This document shows, piece after piece, positions 17,906-26,867 of a stretch of DNA of 64,000 nucleotides (positions within the stretch are counted from its first letter, which is position 1; each line of letters opens with the position of its first letter). The stretch is from Planctomycetota bacterium (GTDB taxonomy: Bacteria; Planctomycetota; UBA8108; UBA1146). Position numbers and translations under genes: made by a program. A model generated the notes under the pieces. The model searched no databases, was not told the origin of the DNA, and saw only the letters and a program-made list of their open reading frames with translations. The DNA lies in contig JAAZXB010000009.1 in assembly GCA_014240375.1 (NCBI GenBank), positions 62,001-126,000 of the forward strand, read 5' to 3'.

Positions 17906-18595
17906 TCAAGGAGAACCGGACGAGTACCAGCCGCCGGAGCGGATGAGCGGTTGAATTGACCGTGGGATCCACTGGTCCACCGCTTCTCCAGCAGCGATCA
18001 GCTGCCGGATCCGGGTCGACGAGATATCCTCAGAGATTTGAGGCAGTTGCCAGCGGATCACCTGTTCCCACCGAGCATCGTCGAGAAAAGGGAGATGGGC
18101 ACGTTCGAGACGCTGCGGAGCCCCCGGTCGATGGGCAGCCACCGGGATCGCTCGCTGCCACAACTCCTCCGCATCCTTCCAGCTGCCGATCCATGAAATG
18201 TTGTCTGAACCGATCAGCCACAGAAGAGGACGATCGGGCTGCTGGTCGTGAAAGTGTCGAACGGTGTCGATGGTCCAGGAAGGACCTTCGCGGTGAAATT
18301 CCAGCGGGTCACAGACGAATTCGCTGATTTGTGAGCAGAGAGTTTGCACCATGTCGAGGCGAGCGACCGCAGGAGCCAGCGGAGGATTCTTGGAATGGGG
18401 AAGATTCTGGCACGGGATCCAGCGCACCTCTTCCACTTCAGCAAGTTGCAGTGCCGCTCTCGCCAGTTCGACATGGCCGCGATGGATGGGGTCGAAGACT
18501 CCTCCTAGCAGTGCAAGCGGGCGAGAATCGTGATCCGTTGGGCACAACTGTCTGACCTCCTGAGAGTGGTAAGGCTCGGGGCAATCGAATGGCAT
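17906..18595 (-). CDS. nadD: Nicotinate-nucleotide adenylyltransferase
   Basis: Adenylates nicotinate mononucleotide in NAD synthesis. The nucleotidyltransferase motif ALLGGVFDPIHRGHVELA is present near the N terminus and ISSTRIR near the C terminus. The start is set at ATG 18595 because AGAGGG precedes it by five bases. The frame runs 61 codons further upstream, but that stretch is low-complexity and unlike the family. This gives 229 residues, slightly longer than usual because of a 28-residue leader. It precedes asnS by 81 bp. Confidence 0.9.
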   Translation of the reverse strand: MPFDCPEPYHSQEVRQLCPTDHDSRPLALLGGVFDPIHRGHVELARAALQLAEVEEVRWIPCQNLPHSKNPPLAPAVARLDMVQTLCSQISEFVCDPLEFHREGPSWTIDTVRHFHDQQPDRPLLWLIGSDNISWIGSWKDAEELWQRAIPVAAHRPGAPQRLERAHLPFLDDARWEQVIRWQLPQISEDISSTRIRQLIAAGEAVDQWIPRSIQPLIRSGGWYSSGSP

Positions 18596-19005
18596 CGAAC
18601 CCTCTGGATGCGGGGGAGTCCAGTCCACAATAGGACGATCTGGAGATGTCTTCTGGGCGAGAGGGTCGAGGGGAGTCGAGATCGGTTCCAGGGGATAGGC
18701 ACAGGCGGATTCGGATGATCTGTGGCCGCTCGACCCGGTAGATTCAGTGTCCCTGGCCGCAGCCCTTCTAGGTGGCATCGCTTGTCACACCATCTCGTCA
18801 GAAGTAGAATCCGGGACTAGGCTTGAGATGGAAACGGTTGGACCGGAGATCTCAGTGAACCAGATCGGGTTCGGCGGCCTATCACTGATTGTGGTGGCGC
18901 CGACCGCCCCGTATCGGGATCATCGAACGGCAGAACTAGATTTCGCAGAAAATCGACCAGGATCCCCGGTAAACCCTGAATTGAGTGAACAGAAGGAGCC
19001 CACAA
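18596..19005. other. 410-bp divergent intergenic region between nadD and alanine dehydrogenase
   Basis: No convincing gene is seen on either strand. It must carry the promoters for nadD (minus) and the ald operon (plus). An AGAAGGAG Shine-Dalgarno for ald lies at 18990-18997. I recognise no clear operator, riboswitch or tRNA. Confidence 0.5.
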
Positions 19006-20148
19006 ATGACCGTGCGAACCATCGGAGTTCCCAAGGAGATCAAGCAGCAAGAGCAGCGAGTCTCCCTGGTTCCCTCAGGAGCCTTTCTCTTGATCCAGGC
19101 GGGACACGTCGTGCTGGTGGAGAAGGGTGCCGGAGTGGGAAGTGGCATCTCGGACCAGGAATATGTCAGTGCCGGTTGCCAGATGAGCGACACTGCAGCC
19201 GAGGTGTGGGAGCAATCGGAGATCATCGTCAAGGTGAAGGAGCCGCTCGCATCCGAGTATTGCTATCTGCGCAGCGATCTCATCGTCTTCACCTTCTTCC
19301 ACTTTGCTGCCTCTCGTGAATTGACCGACGCATGTCTCGATTCGGGAGTCTCTGCGGTCGCCTACGAAACCATCGAGGGAGCCAATGGATCGCTGCCGTT
19401 GCTGACACCGATGAGCGAGGTTGCCGGTCGAATGTCGGTGCTTGCCGGAGCCCGAAATCTGCAGTGCCAGAATGGTGGCAGGGGAGTGCTCTTGCCGGGA
19501 GTCCCGGGGGTTGAACCCGGCCGCGTGTTGGTCCTTGGCGGTGGAGTGGTGGGTGCCAATGCCGCTCGAATGGCCGCTGGACTCGGTGCTCGGGTGAAGA
19601 TCTTCGATATCGATCTGGAGCGATTGCGCTATCTCGATGAGACGATGCCCGCCAACGTCAACACCTGCTTCTCGACCCCTTTCGCCATCCATGATTCGGT
19701 GCAGCAGGCAGATCTGGTCATCGGGGCGGTGCTGGTGGCGGGTGATCGAGCCCCGGTCCTGGTGCCCAGGGAGTGGCTCAAGGAGATGCCCAAAGGCTCG
19801 GTAATCGTCGATGTGGCGGTGGATCAGGGCGGTTGTGTCGAGACTTGCAAGCCGACCACCCACGCCGATCCGACCTATGTCATCGACGGTGTTGTTCACT
19901 ATTGCGTGGCCAACATGCCTGGTGCCGTTTCGCGGACCTCGACCTTTGCCCTGACCAATGCAACTCAGCCCTATCTGCTGGAACTGGCCGCGAATGGGCT
20001 CCACTCCTTTGTCCATGGCGACCACCTCAAGGCTCAGGGCCTCAATGTCAGCAACGGAAAGGTCTTCCATCGTGGAGTGAGCAAGACCTTTGCCATGCCA
20101 CTGCACCCGATCGATGATCTACCCGCCATCGGTGGTGCCGTCAGGTGA
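19006..20148 (+). CDS. ald: Alanine dehydrogenase
   Basis: Interconverts L-alanine and pyruvate plus ammonia with NAD. The 380-residue protein begins MTVRTIGVPKEIKQQEQRV. The conserved KVKEP lysine and the HFAAS histidine of the active site are present. The Rossmann motif is LGGGVVGANAA, followed by the adenine-ribose acidic residue in KIFDID. ATG 19006 follows AGAAGGAG, while the TTG at 18985 has no SD. The stop overlaps the GTG start of the polyprenyl synthase gene (GTGA), so it heads a run of genes reaching at least to mutL. Confidence 0.96.
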   Translation: MTVRTIGVPKEIKQQEQRVSLVPSGAFLLIQAGHVVLVEKGAGVGSGISDQEYVSAGCQMSDTAAEVWEQSEIIVKVKEPLASEYCYLRSDLIVFTFFHFAASRELTDACLDSGVSAVAYETIEGANGSLPLLTPMSEVAGRMSVLAGARNLQCQNGGRGVLLPGVPGVEPGRVLVLGGGVVGANAARMAAGLGARVKIFDIDLERLRYLDETMPANVNTCFSTPFAIHDSVQQADLVIGAVLVAGDRAPVLVPREWLKEMPKGSVIVDVAVDQGGCVETCKPTTHADPTYVIDGVVHYCVANMPGAVSRTSTFALTNATQPYLLELAANGLHSFVHGDHLKAQGLNVSNGKVFHRGVSKTFAMPLHPIDDLPAIGGAVR

Positions 20149-21176
20149 TCGCGGGCAGCGGTGGAGCCGTCGAAGATAGTCCCATTGAGAAATCGCTAGC
20201 GCTGACACGTCTCTACCAACCGATCGTCGAGGAGATGAAAGCGCTGCGTGAATATCTTCATGATGAGTTCGCATCGTCAGAACCATTTGTGAACGAGTTG
20301 CTCGAGCATCTCGCCAAGTTCAGGGGGAAGCAGATCCGGCCGGCGTGTGTTTTTCTGGCGGGAAAGTGCTTTGGCGAGACCCACCGTGATCACATACGCT
20401 GTGCCGCCGTGGTGGAATTGATTCATACCGCGACCCTCGTTCATGATGATCTGCTCGATCAGGCCGACATCCGCCGTCGTGTGGATACGGTTCACAGCCG
20501 GTACGGTGATCGAGCCGCCATCTTGCTCGGCGATATTATCTATGCGCGCGGGTTCGTCATCTCCACCGAGGTCGAGGGTGCGGCCAGGCAACTGGCGGAA
20601 TGCACCAGGGAGATCTGCGTCGGAGAGATGCTTCAGGTCGGGAGTGCGGGCGATCTGAACCTTTCAGAAGAGCAGTATTTCGAGATCATCCACCGCAAGA
20701 CTGCGATCCTGTATGGCCTCTCTTGCCGACTGGGCGCAACTCTCTCGGGAGCCAGTGACAAGCAGGCGGACGCATTGGAGCGATTCGGGATACTGCTGGG
20801 AACTGCCTTCCAGATCGCCGATGATGCGCTCGATCTGGTGGGCGATCAGGAGAAGGTCGGGAAATCCCTCGGCACCGACCTGGTCAATGGCAAGATGACC
20901 TTACCGCTGATTTTGTTGCGAGACCGACTCGATGAGAAGAGGCGTGAGTCTCTGATGCAGCTGCTGGAAGCGGCCGCTGCCGGTCACTCCGACAACGCCG
21001 CACATGCAAAGCTATTGAAGTGGTTCGAGCAGAAGGGGATCCTCGATAGGGTCCAGCAGCGAGCCAGCGATTCGATCGATGGGGCGCTCGAAGCGCTTCG
21101 AGACGCTTCGGGGCCCGGTCCTGCGCGCGAGCGACTCGAAGAGCTGGCCCGATTCGTGGTCCGGCGCGAACTGTAG
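20145..21176 (+). CDS. Polyprenyl diphosphate synthase (octaprenyl/heptaprenyl type)
   Basis: Builds a long-chain all-trans isoprenoid diphosphate from IPP and an allylic primer, for quinone side chains. Both aspartate-rich motifs are present: first DDLLD within LVHDDLLDQADIRR, second DDALD within QIADDALDLVGD. FRGKQIRPA matches the conserved GK-RP motif. The 343-residue length fits IspB/HepT-like enzymes; product length cannot be judged by eye. It starts with GTG overlapping the ald stop. Confidence 0.92.
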   Translation: MIAGSGGAVEDSPIEKSLALTRLYQPIVEEMKALREYLHDEFASSEPFVNELLEHLAKFRGKQIRPACVFLAGKCFGETHRDHIRCAAVVELIHTATLVHDDLLDQADIRRRVDTVHSRYGDRAAILLGDIIYARGFVISTEVEGAARQLAECTREICVGEMLQVGSAGDLNLSEEQYFEIIHRKTAILYGLSCRLGATLSGASDKQADALERFGILLGTAFQIADDALDLVGDQEKVGKSLGTDLVNGKMTLPLILLRDRLDEKRRESLMQLLEAAAAGHSDNAAHAKLLKWFEQKGILDRVQQRASDSIDGALEALRDASGPGPARERLEELARFVVRREL

Positions 21177-21185
21177 GAGAGGGTG

Positions 21186-21680
21186 ATGACGGCCAAAGGA
21201 AAGTCTCAACTTTCACATACCGATGACGAGGGTAACGCACGAATGGTCGATGTCGGAGACAAGGCCGTGACCGACCGCCGCGCTGTCGCCGAGGGCATGA
21301 TCCGCATGCAAGTCTCGACCTTGCGCCTGATCATCGATGGTGAAGTACAAAAAGGGGATGTGCTGGCAGTGGCGAGGCTCGCAGCCATCCAGGGTGCAAA
21401 GCAGACCTCGAACTTGATACCACTCTGCCATCCTCTGCCACTCGACAATGTCGCCGTGGAGATGGAAGAGGGTGAAGACGACGATGGCGGGTGGGTTCGC
21501 ATGTCCGTGACGACACGAGTCACCGCGCGTACCGGCGTCGAGATGGAAGCACTGTCGGCAGTGTCGGTCGGTTTGTTGACCATCTACGATATGTGCAAGG
21601 CGGTCGATCGAGGGATGGAGATTTGCGGTGTGCGATTGCTCGAGAAATCGGGTGGCCGCAGTGGAGACTGGACTCGCTGA
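21186..21680 (+). CDS. moaC: Cyclic pyranopterin monophosphate synthase
   Basis: Performs the second step of molybdenum cofactor synthesis together with MoaA. The family signature is complete: [18 protein letters not shown], the lysine in [27 protein letters not shown] and [16 protein letters not shown] 21186 lies six bases after AGGAG; a GTG three bases earlier is less likely. 164 residues, normal length. moaA is not in the window; mobA (55.4 kb) and moeA (61.7 kb) are on the other strand. Confidence 0.96.
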   Translation: MTAKGKSQLSHTDDEGNARMVDVGDKAVTDRRAVAEGMIRMQVSTLRLIIDGEVQKGDVLAVARLAAIQGAKQTSNLIPLCHPLPLDNVAVEMEEGEDDDGGWVRMSVTTRVTARTGVEMEALSAVSVGLLTIYDMCKAVDRGMEICGVRLLEKSGGRSGDWTR

Positions 21681-21707
21681 ACTGATTTTTCCTGGAGGAA
21701 ACAACGG

Positions 21708-22574
21708 ATGGCACAGATCATCGATGGCAAGGCACGGGCGAAAGAGATTCGCAAGCAACTGAAAGGGCGAGTGCACGACTTCCAGGTCGAGACTGGCCAC
21801 CCTCCCGGGCTGGGAGTGATCCTGGTGGGAGAAGATCCGGCCAGTGCCGTCTATGTGAGAAACAAGGAGCGGGCCTGCGCCAGGACCGGAATTCGCTCCT
21901 TCCACCATCCACTGGCGAAAGACGCGACCCAGCAACAACTGGAGCAACTGATCGACCAGCTCAATGAGGATCCACAAGTGCACGGGATCCTCCTCCAGTT
22001 ACCGTTGCCTTCGCACCTCGATGCCGAGCCTCTGTTGTTGAGGATCTCTCCCGACAAGGATGCGGACGGCTTCCATCCGGTCAATGCCGGCAGACTCGCG
22101 GTAGGACAGCCGACTTTCGTTCCCTGTACTCCGCTCGGTTGTATCGATCTGCTCCAGACTGCAGGAGTTACCCTTCAGGGAGCCGATGCTGTGGTGGTAG
22201 GTAGATCCAACATCGTCGGAAAGCCGGTCGCTCAACTGTTGCTTGCAGAGGGCGCAACGGTGACGATCTGTCACTCGAAGACCCAGAACCTGGCCGCACA
22301 CATCGGGCGTGCGGATGTGGTGGTGGCCGCGGTCGGTCGTCCAGAGATGATCCGAGGAGAATGGATCAAACCTGGAGCCGCGGTGATCGATGTGGGAATC
22401 AATCGAATCGACGACGGTTCGATCGTCGGAGACGTCGAATTTGAGGCCGCCAGTGAACGCGCCGGGTGTATCACTCCCGTACCTGGTGGTGTCGGCCCGA
22501 TGACGGTGGCCAAATTGCTCGAGAACACCCTTGCGGGAGCGATTCGGTTCGAGGAGTGCAAACTACAAGAGTGA
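21708..22574 (+). CDS. folD: Bifunctional methylenetetrahydrofolate dehydrogenase/cyclohydrolase
   Basis: Interconverts 5,10-methylene- and 10-formyl-tetrahydrofolate with NADP. Key features are the catalytic Lys in AVYVRNKERAC, GILLQLPLP, the nucleotide-binding VVGRSNIVGKPVAQLL, and the C-terminal TPVPGGVGPMTVA. Its 288 residues and ATG 21708 with a GGAGGAAA SD are as expected. It sits between moaC and mutL with short spacers. Confidence 0.97.
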   Translation: MAQIIDGKARAKEIRKQLKGRVHDFQVETGHPPGLGVILVGEDPASAVYVRNKERACARTGIRSFHHPLAKDATQQQLEQLIDQLNEDPQVHGILLQLPLPSHLDAEPLLLRISPDKDADGFHPVNAGRLAVGQPTFVPCTPLGCIDLLQTAGVTLQGADAVVVGRSNIVGKPVAQLLLAEGATVTICHSKTQNLAAHIGRADVVVAAVGRPEMIRGEWIKPGAAVIDVGINRIDDGSIVGDVEFEAASERAGCITPVPGGVGPMTVAKLLENTLAGAIRFEECKLQE

Positions 22575-22585
22575 CGGAGATTTCG

Positions 22586-24352
22586 ATGGAGCCATCCGGG
22601 AATCAGATCATCAAGTTGCCAGCGTTGCTGGTCGATCAGATCGCCGCCGGCGAAGTGGTCGAGAGACCGTCCTCGGTGGTCAAGGAACTGATCGAAAATT
22701 CACTGGATGCGGGTTCGTCGCTGATCGATGTCGAACTCGAAGACGGGGGCAAGCGCCTGATCCAGGTGACCGACGATGGTCAGGGGATCGAGCCGTCACA
22801 ACTCCCTCTGGCGCTAACGAGCCATGCCACCTCGAAGTTGAAGGTGGCTGAGGACCTTCACCGGATCTTGACCCTTGGATTTCGTGGTGAGGCACTCGCC
22901 AGTATCGCGGCGGTAGCGACGGTGGAGATCGCGTCTCGTACTGCAGATGAAGAGGTAGCCCACAGGGTCCAGGGCAGCGAGGGGACCATCGAGATTCAAT
23001 CGCCGATCGCGATGAGGCCGGGAACCCGGGTTGCGGTCAAGGATCTGTTCTCTGCAGTGCCCGCTCGTCGTCGCTTTCTCAAGGCCAGTTCCGCAGAAGT
23101 GGCTCGCTGCTCTGCAGCCCTCAAGGGCGCAGCACTGGCCCATCCTACCGTCGGCTTCTCCCTCACTCATGACGGGAGAACGGTGCTGAAGTACCGCGCC
23201 GATCAATCGCTCTCCGAGCGAATTTCGGAGGTGCTGGGCTCGGAGATCGGTGGCCGGATGATTGCAGTTTCCGGTGATGATGGTGTGTCGGGGTGGGTGG
23301 CGCGTCCCGATCTCCAGCGCAGGAATGGCGATGGGATCTGGACCTTTCTCAACGGGAGACCACTTCGAGACCGCGTACTTCAGCACGCAGTGCGTGAAGG
23401 ATACCGTGGCTTTCAGATTCCAGGGCAGTATCCGGTCGCGGTGGTCGGGATCGAACTCGATCCTGGTGAAGTCGATGTCAACGTGCATCCTTCGAAACTG
23501 GAAGTTCGCTTTCGCAATCGAGAAGATGTTCACCGGAAAATTCGACGGGCGATCCGCTGTGCGCTGGAGAGCGCGGGATCGGTTCCCAACTTACCGCTGG
23601 AAGATTCGGCATTGCCCGATCTGATTCCGGCGGCTGGGCATGTCGAGATGGTCTCTTCGGATGTGAATGGCGAGCGAGTTGTCGAGCGAGCGGCTCCCTT
23701 TGGCGACCCGGTCGCCTGTGCCGATCCTTTGATCACGGGTCCGCGGGAAGCACTGGTGGAGAGACCAAATCTGGTGAGAGATTCGGTCCGGGTCTTCCAG
23801 GTGCGAGACTCGTTTTTGGTGTTGGAAGAAAACGATGGCTTACGTGTCATCGACCAGCACGCACTGCACGAAAAGATCCTCTACGAGAAGATTCTCGTCG
23901 CTCGAGAGCAAGGAACTCTTTGTCAAGGATTGCTGGTGCCGGAGCCGGTGCCGCTCGATCCGGATCAATGGTCGCTGTTTGTCGAGTACAAGGAGGCACT
24001 GGCGGAATTGGGACTGGAAGCGGAAGAGTTCGGCGATGGGGTGGCGCTGGTGAGAGCGGTTCCCCAGGGATTTGAATCGAGCGATCCGGCCGATCTGCTG
24101 CGAGAGGTCCTGGTCAAGTTCGAGTCGGTTCGCAGTTCAGCAGCCGCACTTCCCGATCTGCGGGAGCGGTTACTCCAGACGATGGCCTGCAAGGCTGCTG
24201 TGAAGGCGGGTCAGCCACTTTCCCCGGAGGCTCAGGAGGATCTGATCCAGGGGCGAGAACAGGCCTTTCAGCCGTGGAATTGCCCGCACGGGCGACCCTC
24301 GGAACTGTTCATCTCCTGGCAAGAGTTGGAGCGACGTTTCGACCGCAAATGA
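22586..24352 (+). CDS. mutL: DNA mismatch repair protein MutL
   Basis: Couples mismatch recognition to strand incision. The GHKL ATPase motifs are ENSLDAG, VTDDGQGI and FRGEAL in the N-terminal third. The C-terminal domain has D423-Q-H-A-X2-E-X4-E (DQHALHEKILYE), the metal-dependent endonuclease motif found in MutL of bacteria that lack Dam/MutH. The supporting motifs ACKAAVKAG and CPHGRP are also present. ATG 22586 is used; the frame extends 40 codons into folD without family similarity. 588 residues. This implies nicking by MutL itself. Confidence 0.95.
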   Translation: MEPSGNQIIKLPALLVDQIAAGEVVERPSSVVKELIENSLDAGSSLIDVELEDGGKRLIQVTDDGQGIEPSQLPLALTSHATSKLKVAEDLHRILTLGFRGEALASIAAVATVEIASRTADEEVAHRVQGSEGTIEIQSPIAMRPGTRVAVKDLFSAVPARRRFLKASSAEVARCSAALKGAALAHPTVGFSLTHDGRTVLKYRADQSLSERISEVLGSEIGGRMIAVSGDDGVSGWVARPDLQRRNGDGIWTFLNGRPLRDRVLQHAVREGYRGFQIPGQYPVAVVGIELDPGEVDVNVHPSKLEVRFRNREDVHRKIRRAIRCALESAGSVPNLPLEDSALPDLIPAAGHVEMVSSDVNGERVVERAAPFGDPVACADPLITGPREALVERPNLVRDSVRVFQVRDSFLVLEENDGLRVIDQHALHEKILYEKILVAREQGTLCQGLLVPEPVPLDPDQWSLFVEYKEALAELGLEAEEFGDGVALVRAVPQGFESSDPADLLREVLVKFESVRSSAAALPDLRERLLQTMACKAAVKAGQPLSPEAQEDLIQGREQAFQPWNCPHGRPSELFISWQELERRFDRK

Positions 24353-24468
24353 GATGCGGTTGGCTTCCCGACACAAGCCCTTCATGGTAGTTCTATAGCC
24401 ACGTTGACGGGCGTTCTTACTGCACTCCTTTGTTACTCGCTGACTGGTCGGCGTTGCATGAGGTATCG

Positions 24469-25557
24469 ATGGAACCGAAGGCTGTCAATCCTGAGATGAT
24501 CGTGGCGCTGGCCTCTGGGCTGGCTGCAACCCGTCGTCGCCGGATCCGCGAGAAACTCGAGTCGGTGGGAGCCACCGTCTCGCTGGTGGAGGGCTCGGAG
24601 CGTCACTACTTCGAGTTACGAGGTGAAATCGCCGCACTTCAGACCCTTTCCATCGACAGTTGGCCCGGAGTTGCCAAGGTGATGGTGCTGGGCGAGTCTG
24701 CGATGCACTGGGCTCCCGACAAAGCGAAGGATTGCGCTCCGATCCAGGTTGGAACTCATACGGTGGGCGTGGGAGAGTTGACGATCATCGCTGGTCCTTG
24801 CGCCATCGAGGAGCAGGAGCGAGCCCTGAGAATCGCCGAGCGAGTCGGAGCCACTGGCGCCGATCTGTTCAGGGGCGGGGCCTACAAGCCTCGGACTTCC
24901 CCTTATGCATTTCAAGGGCTGGGAGCCGATGCCTTGCCGATCCTCGAGCAGGTTCGTCGCCAGACAGGTCTGGGGATCATCACGGAGGTACTCGATGCTC
25001 GAGATGTCGAGCGAGTCAGCCAGGTCGCTGACATGCTTCAGGTGGGCAGCCGCAACATGCACAATTACTCATTGCTGAAGGAACTGGGACAGGCCTCGAC
25101 ACCGGTGTTGTTGAAGAGAGGCTTTGCTTCGACCATCGATGAGTGGCTGATGGCTGCGGAATACATCCTCAGTGGTGGTAACTCGATGGTAGTCCTGTGC
25201 GAGCGCGGAATCCGCTGCGGAGCTGCCAGTCGCAAGGTGGTGCTGGATCTGGGAGCGATCTCTGAGGTGAAGCAGCGGACTCATCTACCAGTTTTCATCG
25301 ACCCGTCCCATGGCAGTGGTGAGGCGTACCGGGTTCCTTCACTGGCCCGGGCTGCGGTGGCAGCGGGAGCCGATGGATTGCTGATCGAGGTTCACGATCA
25401 ACCGTGGGAGGCGCTCTCGGATGGGCGTCAGGCATTGACCCCTGAGCAGTTCGATCAACTGGTTCCCGAACTGCGGAGCATTCGAACCGCACTGGGCGAG
25501 AAAAAAACCGAGTACTCGGAGCATGTGGTGGAATCTTCCAGCGGGGAGGAACGTTGA
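24469..25557 (+). CDS. aroF: 3-deoxy-7-phosphoheptulonate (DAHP) synthase, class I-beta
   Basis: First step of the shikimate pathway, from PEP and erythrose 4-phosphate. The N-terminal ~75 residues form a small ferredoxin-like regulatory domain as in Thermotoga DAHP synthase. The barrel shows TIIAGPCAIE, FRGGAYKPRTSPYAFQGLG, LLKRGF, LCERGIR and FIDPSHGSG. ATG 24469 has GAGG at five bases; a TTG at 24430 is less likely. A possible -35 TTGACG lies at 24402. The stop overlaps the next start (TTGA). aroC is found at 34.4 kb. Confidence 0.94.
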   Translation: MEPKAVNPEMIVALASGLAATRRRRIREKLESVGATVSLVEGSERHYFELRGEIAALQTLSIDSWPGVAKVMVLGESAMHWAPDKAKDCAPIQVGTHTVGVGELTIIAGPCAIEEQERALRIAERVGATGADLFRGGAYKPRTSPYAFQGLGADALPILEQVRRQTGLGIITEVLDARDVERVSQVADMLQVGSRNMHNYSLLKELGQASTPVLLKRGFASTIDEWLMAAEYILSGGNSMVVLCERGIRCGAASRKVVLDLGAISEVKQRTHLPVFIDPSHGSGEAYRVPSLARAAVAAGADGLLIEVHDQPWEALSDGRQALTPEQFDQLVPELRSIRTALGEKKTEYSEHVVESSSGEER

Positions 25558-26867
25558 CTCGCCCAGGACCATCCGGCTGGTCAGACTTCGAGTCGAGCGA
25601 GATCGCTCCCGGTGCTTCGCTGCACATCCGCCAGGAATCGAGAAGGAAAACCAGCCGCCTGAGGGTCTCCTGGATCCACAATATGGGACCGGATGCGGCT
25701 CAGAATTGCCTGGTTCCTTCCTGCCTGCTGAGAGGCTCGCGCTCCTTCCCCTCGTTGAGGGAGATCAGTCGAAGAAGTGAAGAACTCTGGGGGCTCGGGA
25801 TCGGCGGGTCGATCGACCGGGCAGGACAGTTGCAGATTGTCTCGATCAATGCAGAGTTTGCAGAAGATTCTCGCCTCCCTGGAGGTGAGGGGGTGCTCTC
25901 CGATGCGGTCGATTTCATTCGAGAAGTGATCCTACAGCCGCACCTGGTCGAGGGTTGTTTCGATGAAGATACGGTCAGTTCCGAGGTGTCTCAGCACCGC
26001 AGAAGCATCGAGGGGCGCTTCGATGATAAGCGCTCCTGGGCGATGCAACGCTGTATCGAGGAGACATGTCACGACGAACCATGGCGCTTCCATGAGTACG
26101 GCACCATCGAGTCGCTCGATCAAGCGACCGCGGAGTCGGTCACCGCAGATTGGAAGAAGTCCATCGGGAGTGCACCGATGCACGTGCATTTCAGTAGCGA
26201 GGCCAGATCCGATTCGATCACCGAAATATTGCTTCCGCTCTTTGACGGGCATGATCAGCAAACCGCAACTCTTGCCGATCGCTTTCCGCGCAAGGGTGCC
26301 GGGGAGGTCCGGGAGTTGGAGGAACACTTCCACGGGCAGCAGGCCAATCTGGTGATTTCATTTCGAACCTCCACCGGCCATGGCGACCCCCTTCAGGAAT
26401 CGATGATGATCGCCTGTGGAGTGATCGGTGGATTTCCGCACTCGCGCCTCTTTACCCAGGTCCGGGAGAAGCAGAGCCTCTGTTATTCGGTCAATGCTCT
26501 CTTCGATGGCAGTTCTGGAATGATGCTGGTCAATGCCGGGATCGATGGGGATACCGCGATTCAGACCCGCGAGAGCATCCTCGAGCAGATCGATGTGGTG
26601 AAGAGAGGCGAGTTCTCGGCAGACGAGTTTCAGATGACCCTCGATGCATGGGATTCAAGATTGAGGATGACCCAGGATTCTCCCGCCTCCCTGGCAGAGT
26701 TCGATCTGGTCTCGCGACTGATCGGGAGAGACCCGACCATCGATGGATTGCGTGAGCGAGTCTCACGAGTGACTCGAGAGGGGGTCATCGAGGCGGCAAA
26801 CCGGCTCGAGACCGACCTGATCTACCTGCTTTCTCCGGAGGATGACCAGAGAGAGGACTTACAGTGA
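25554..26867 (+). CDS. M16-fold peptidase homologue of YmfF type, without the zinc motif
   Basis: A 437-residue protein with an M16-like two-lobe outline (SVNALFDGSSGMMLVNAGID in the C-terminal half). The N-terminal lobe lacks HXXEH; where it should be the sequence reads NMGPDAAQN. Such inactive partners pair with an active M16 subunit, and the next gene encodes one. This pair resembles Bacillus YmfF/YmfH, which databases label as associated with the 5-aminopentanol modification of EF-P. The start is TTG overlapping the aroF stop, three bases after GGGGAGGA; the stop overlaps the next GTG. Function here is inferred from pairing and from nearby efp. Confidence 0.75.
   Translation: MTRPGPSGWSDFESSEIAPGASLHIRQESRRKTSRLRVSWIHNMGPDAAQNCLVPSCLLRGSRSFPSLREISRRSEELWGLGIGGSIDRAGQLQIVSINAEFAEDSRLPGGEGVLSDAVDFIREVILQPHLVEGCFDEDTVSSEVSQHRRSIEGRFDDKRSWAMQRCIEETCHDEPWRFHEYGTIESLDQATAESVTADWKKSIGSAPMHVHFSSEARSDSITEILLPLFDGHDQQTATLADRFPRKGAGEVRELEEHFHGQQANLVISFRTSTGHGDPLQESMMIACGVIGGFPHSRLFTQVREKQSLCYSVNALFDGSSGMMLVNAGIDGDTAIQTRESILEQIDVVKRGEFSADEFQMTLDAWDSRLRMTQDSPASLAEFDLVSRLIGRDPTIDGLRERVSRVTREGVIEAANRLETDLIYLLSPEDDQREDLQ

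Noticed and set aside
18747..19319. Plus-strand frame across the nadD-ald gap
   Set aside because: It runs out of frame into ald, has no SD, and the translation shows no family resemblance.
19075..20106. 343-codon minus-strand open frame in alanine dehydrogenase
   Set aside because: A His/Gly/Asp-rich product with no domain, entirely inside a well-conserved gene.
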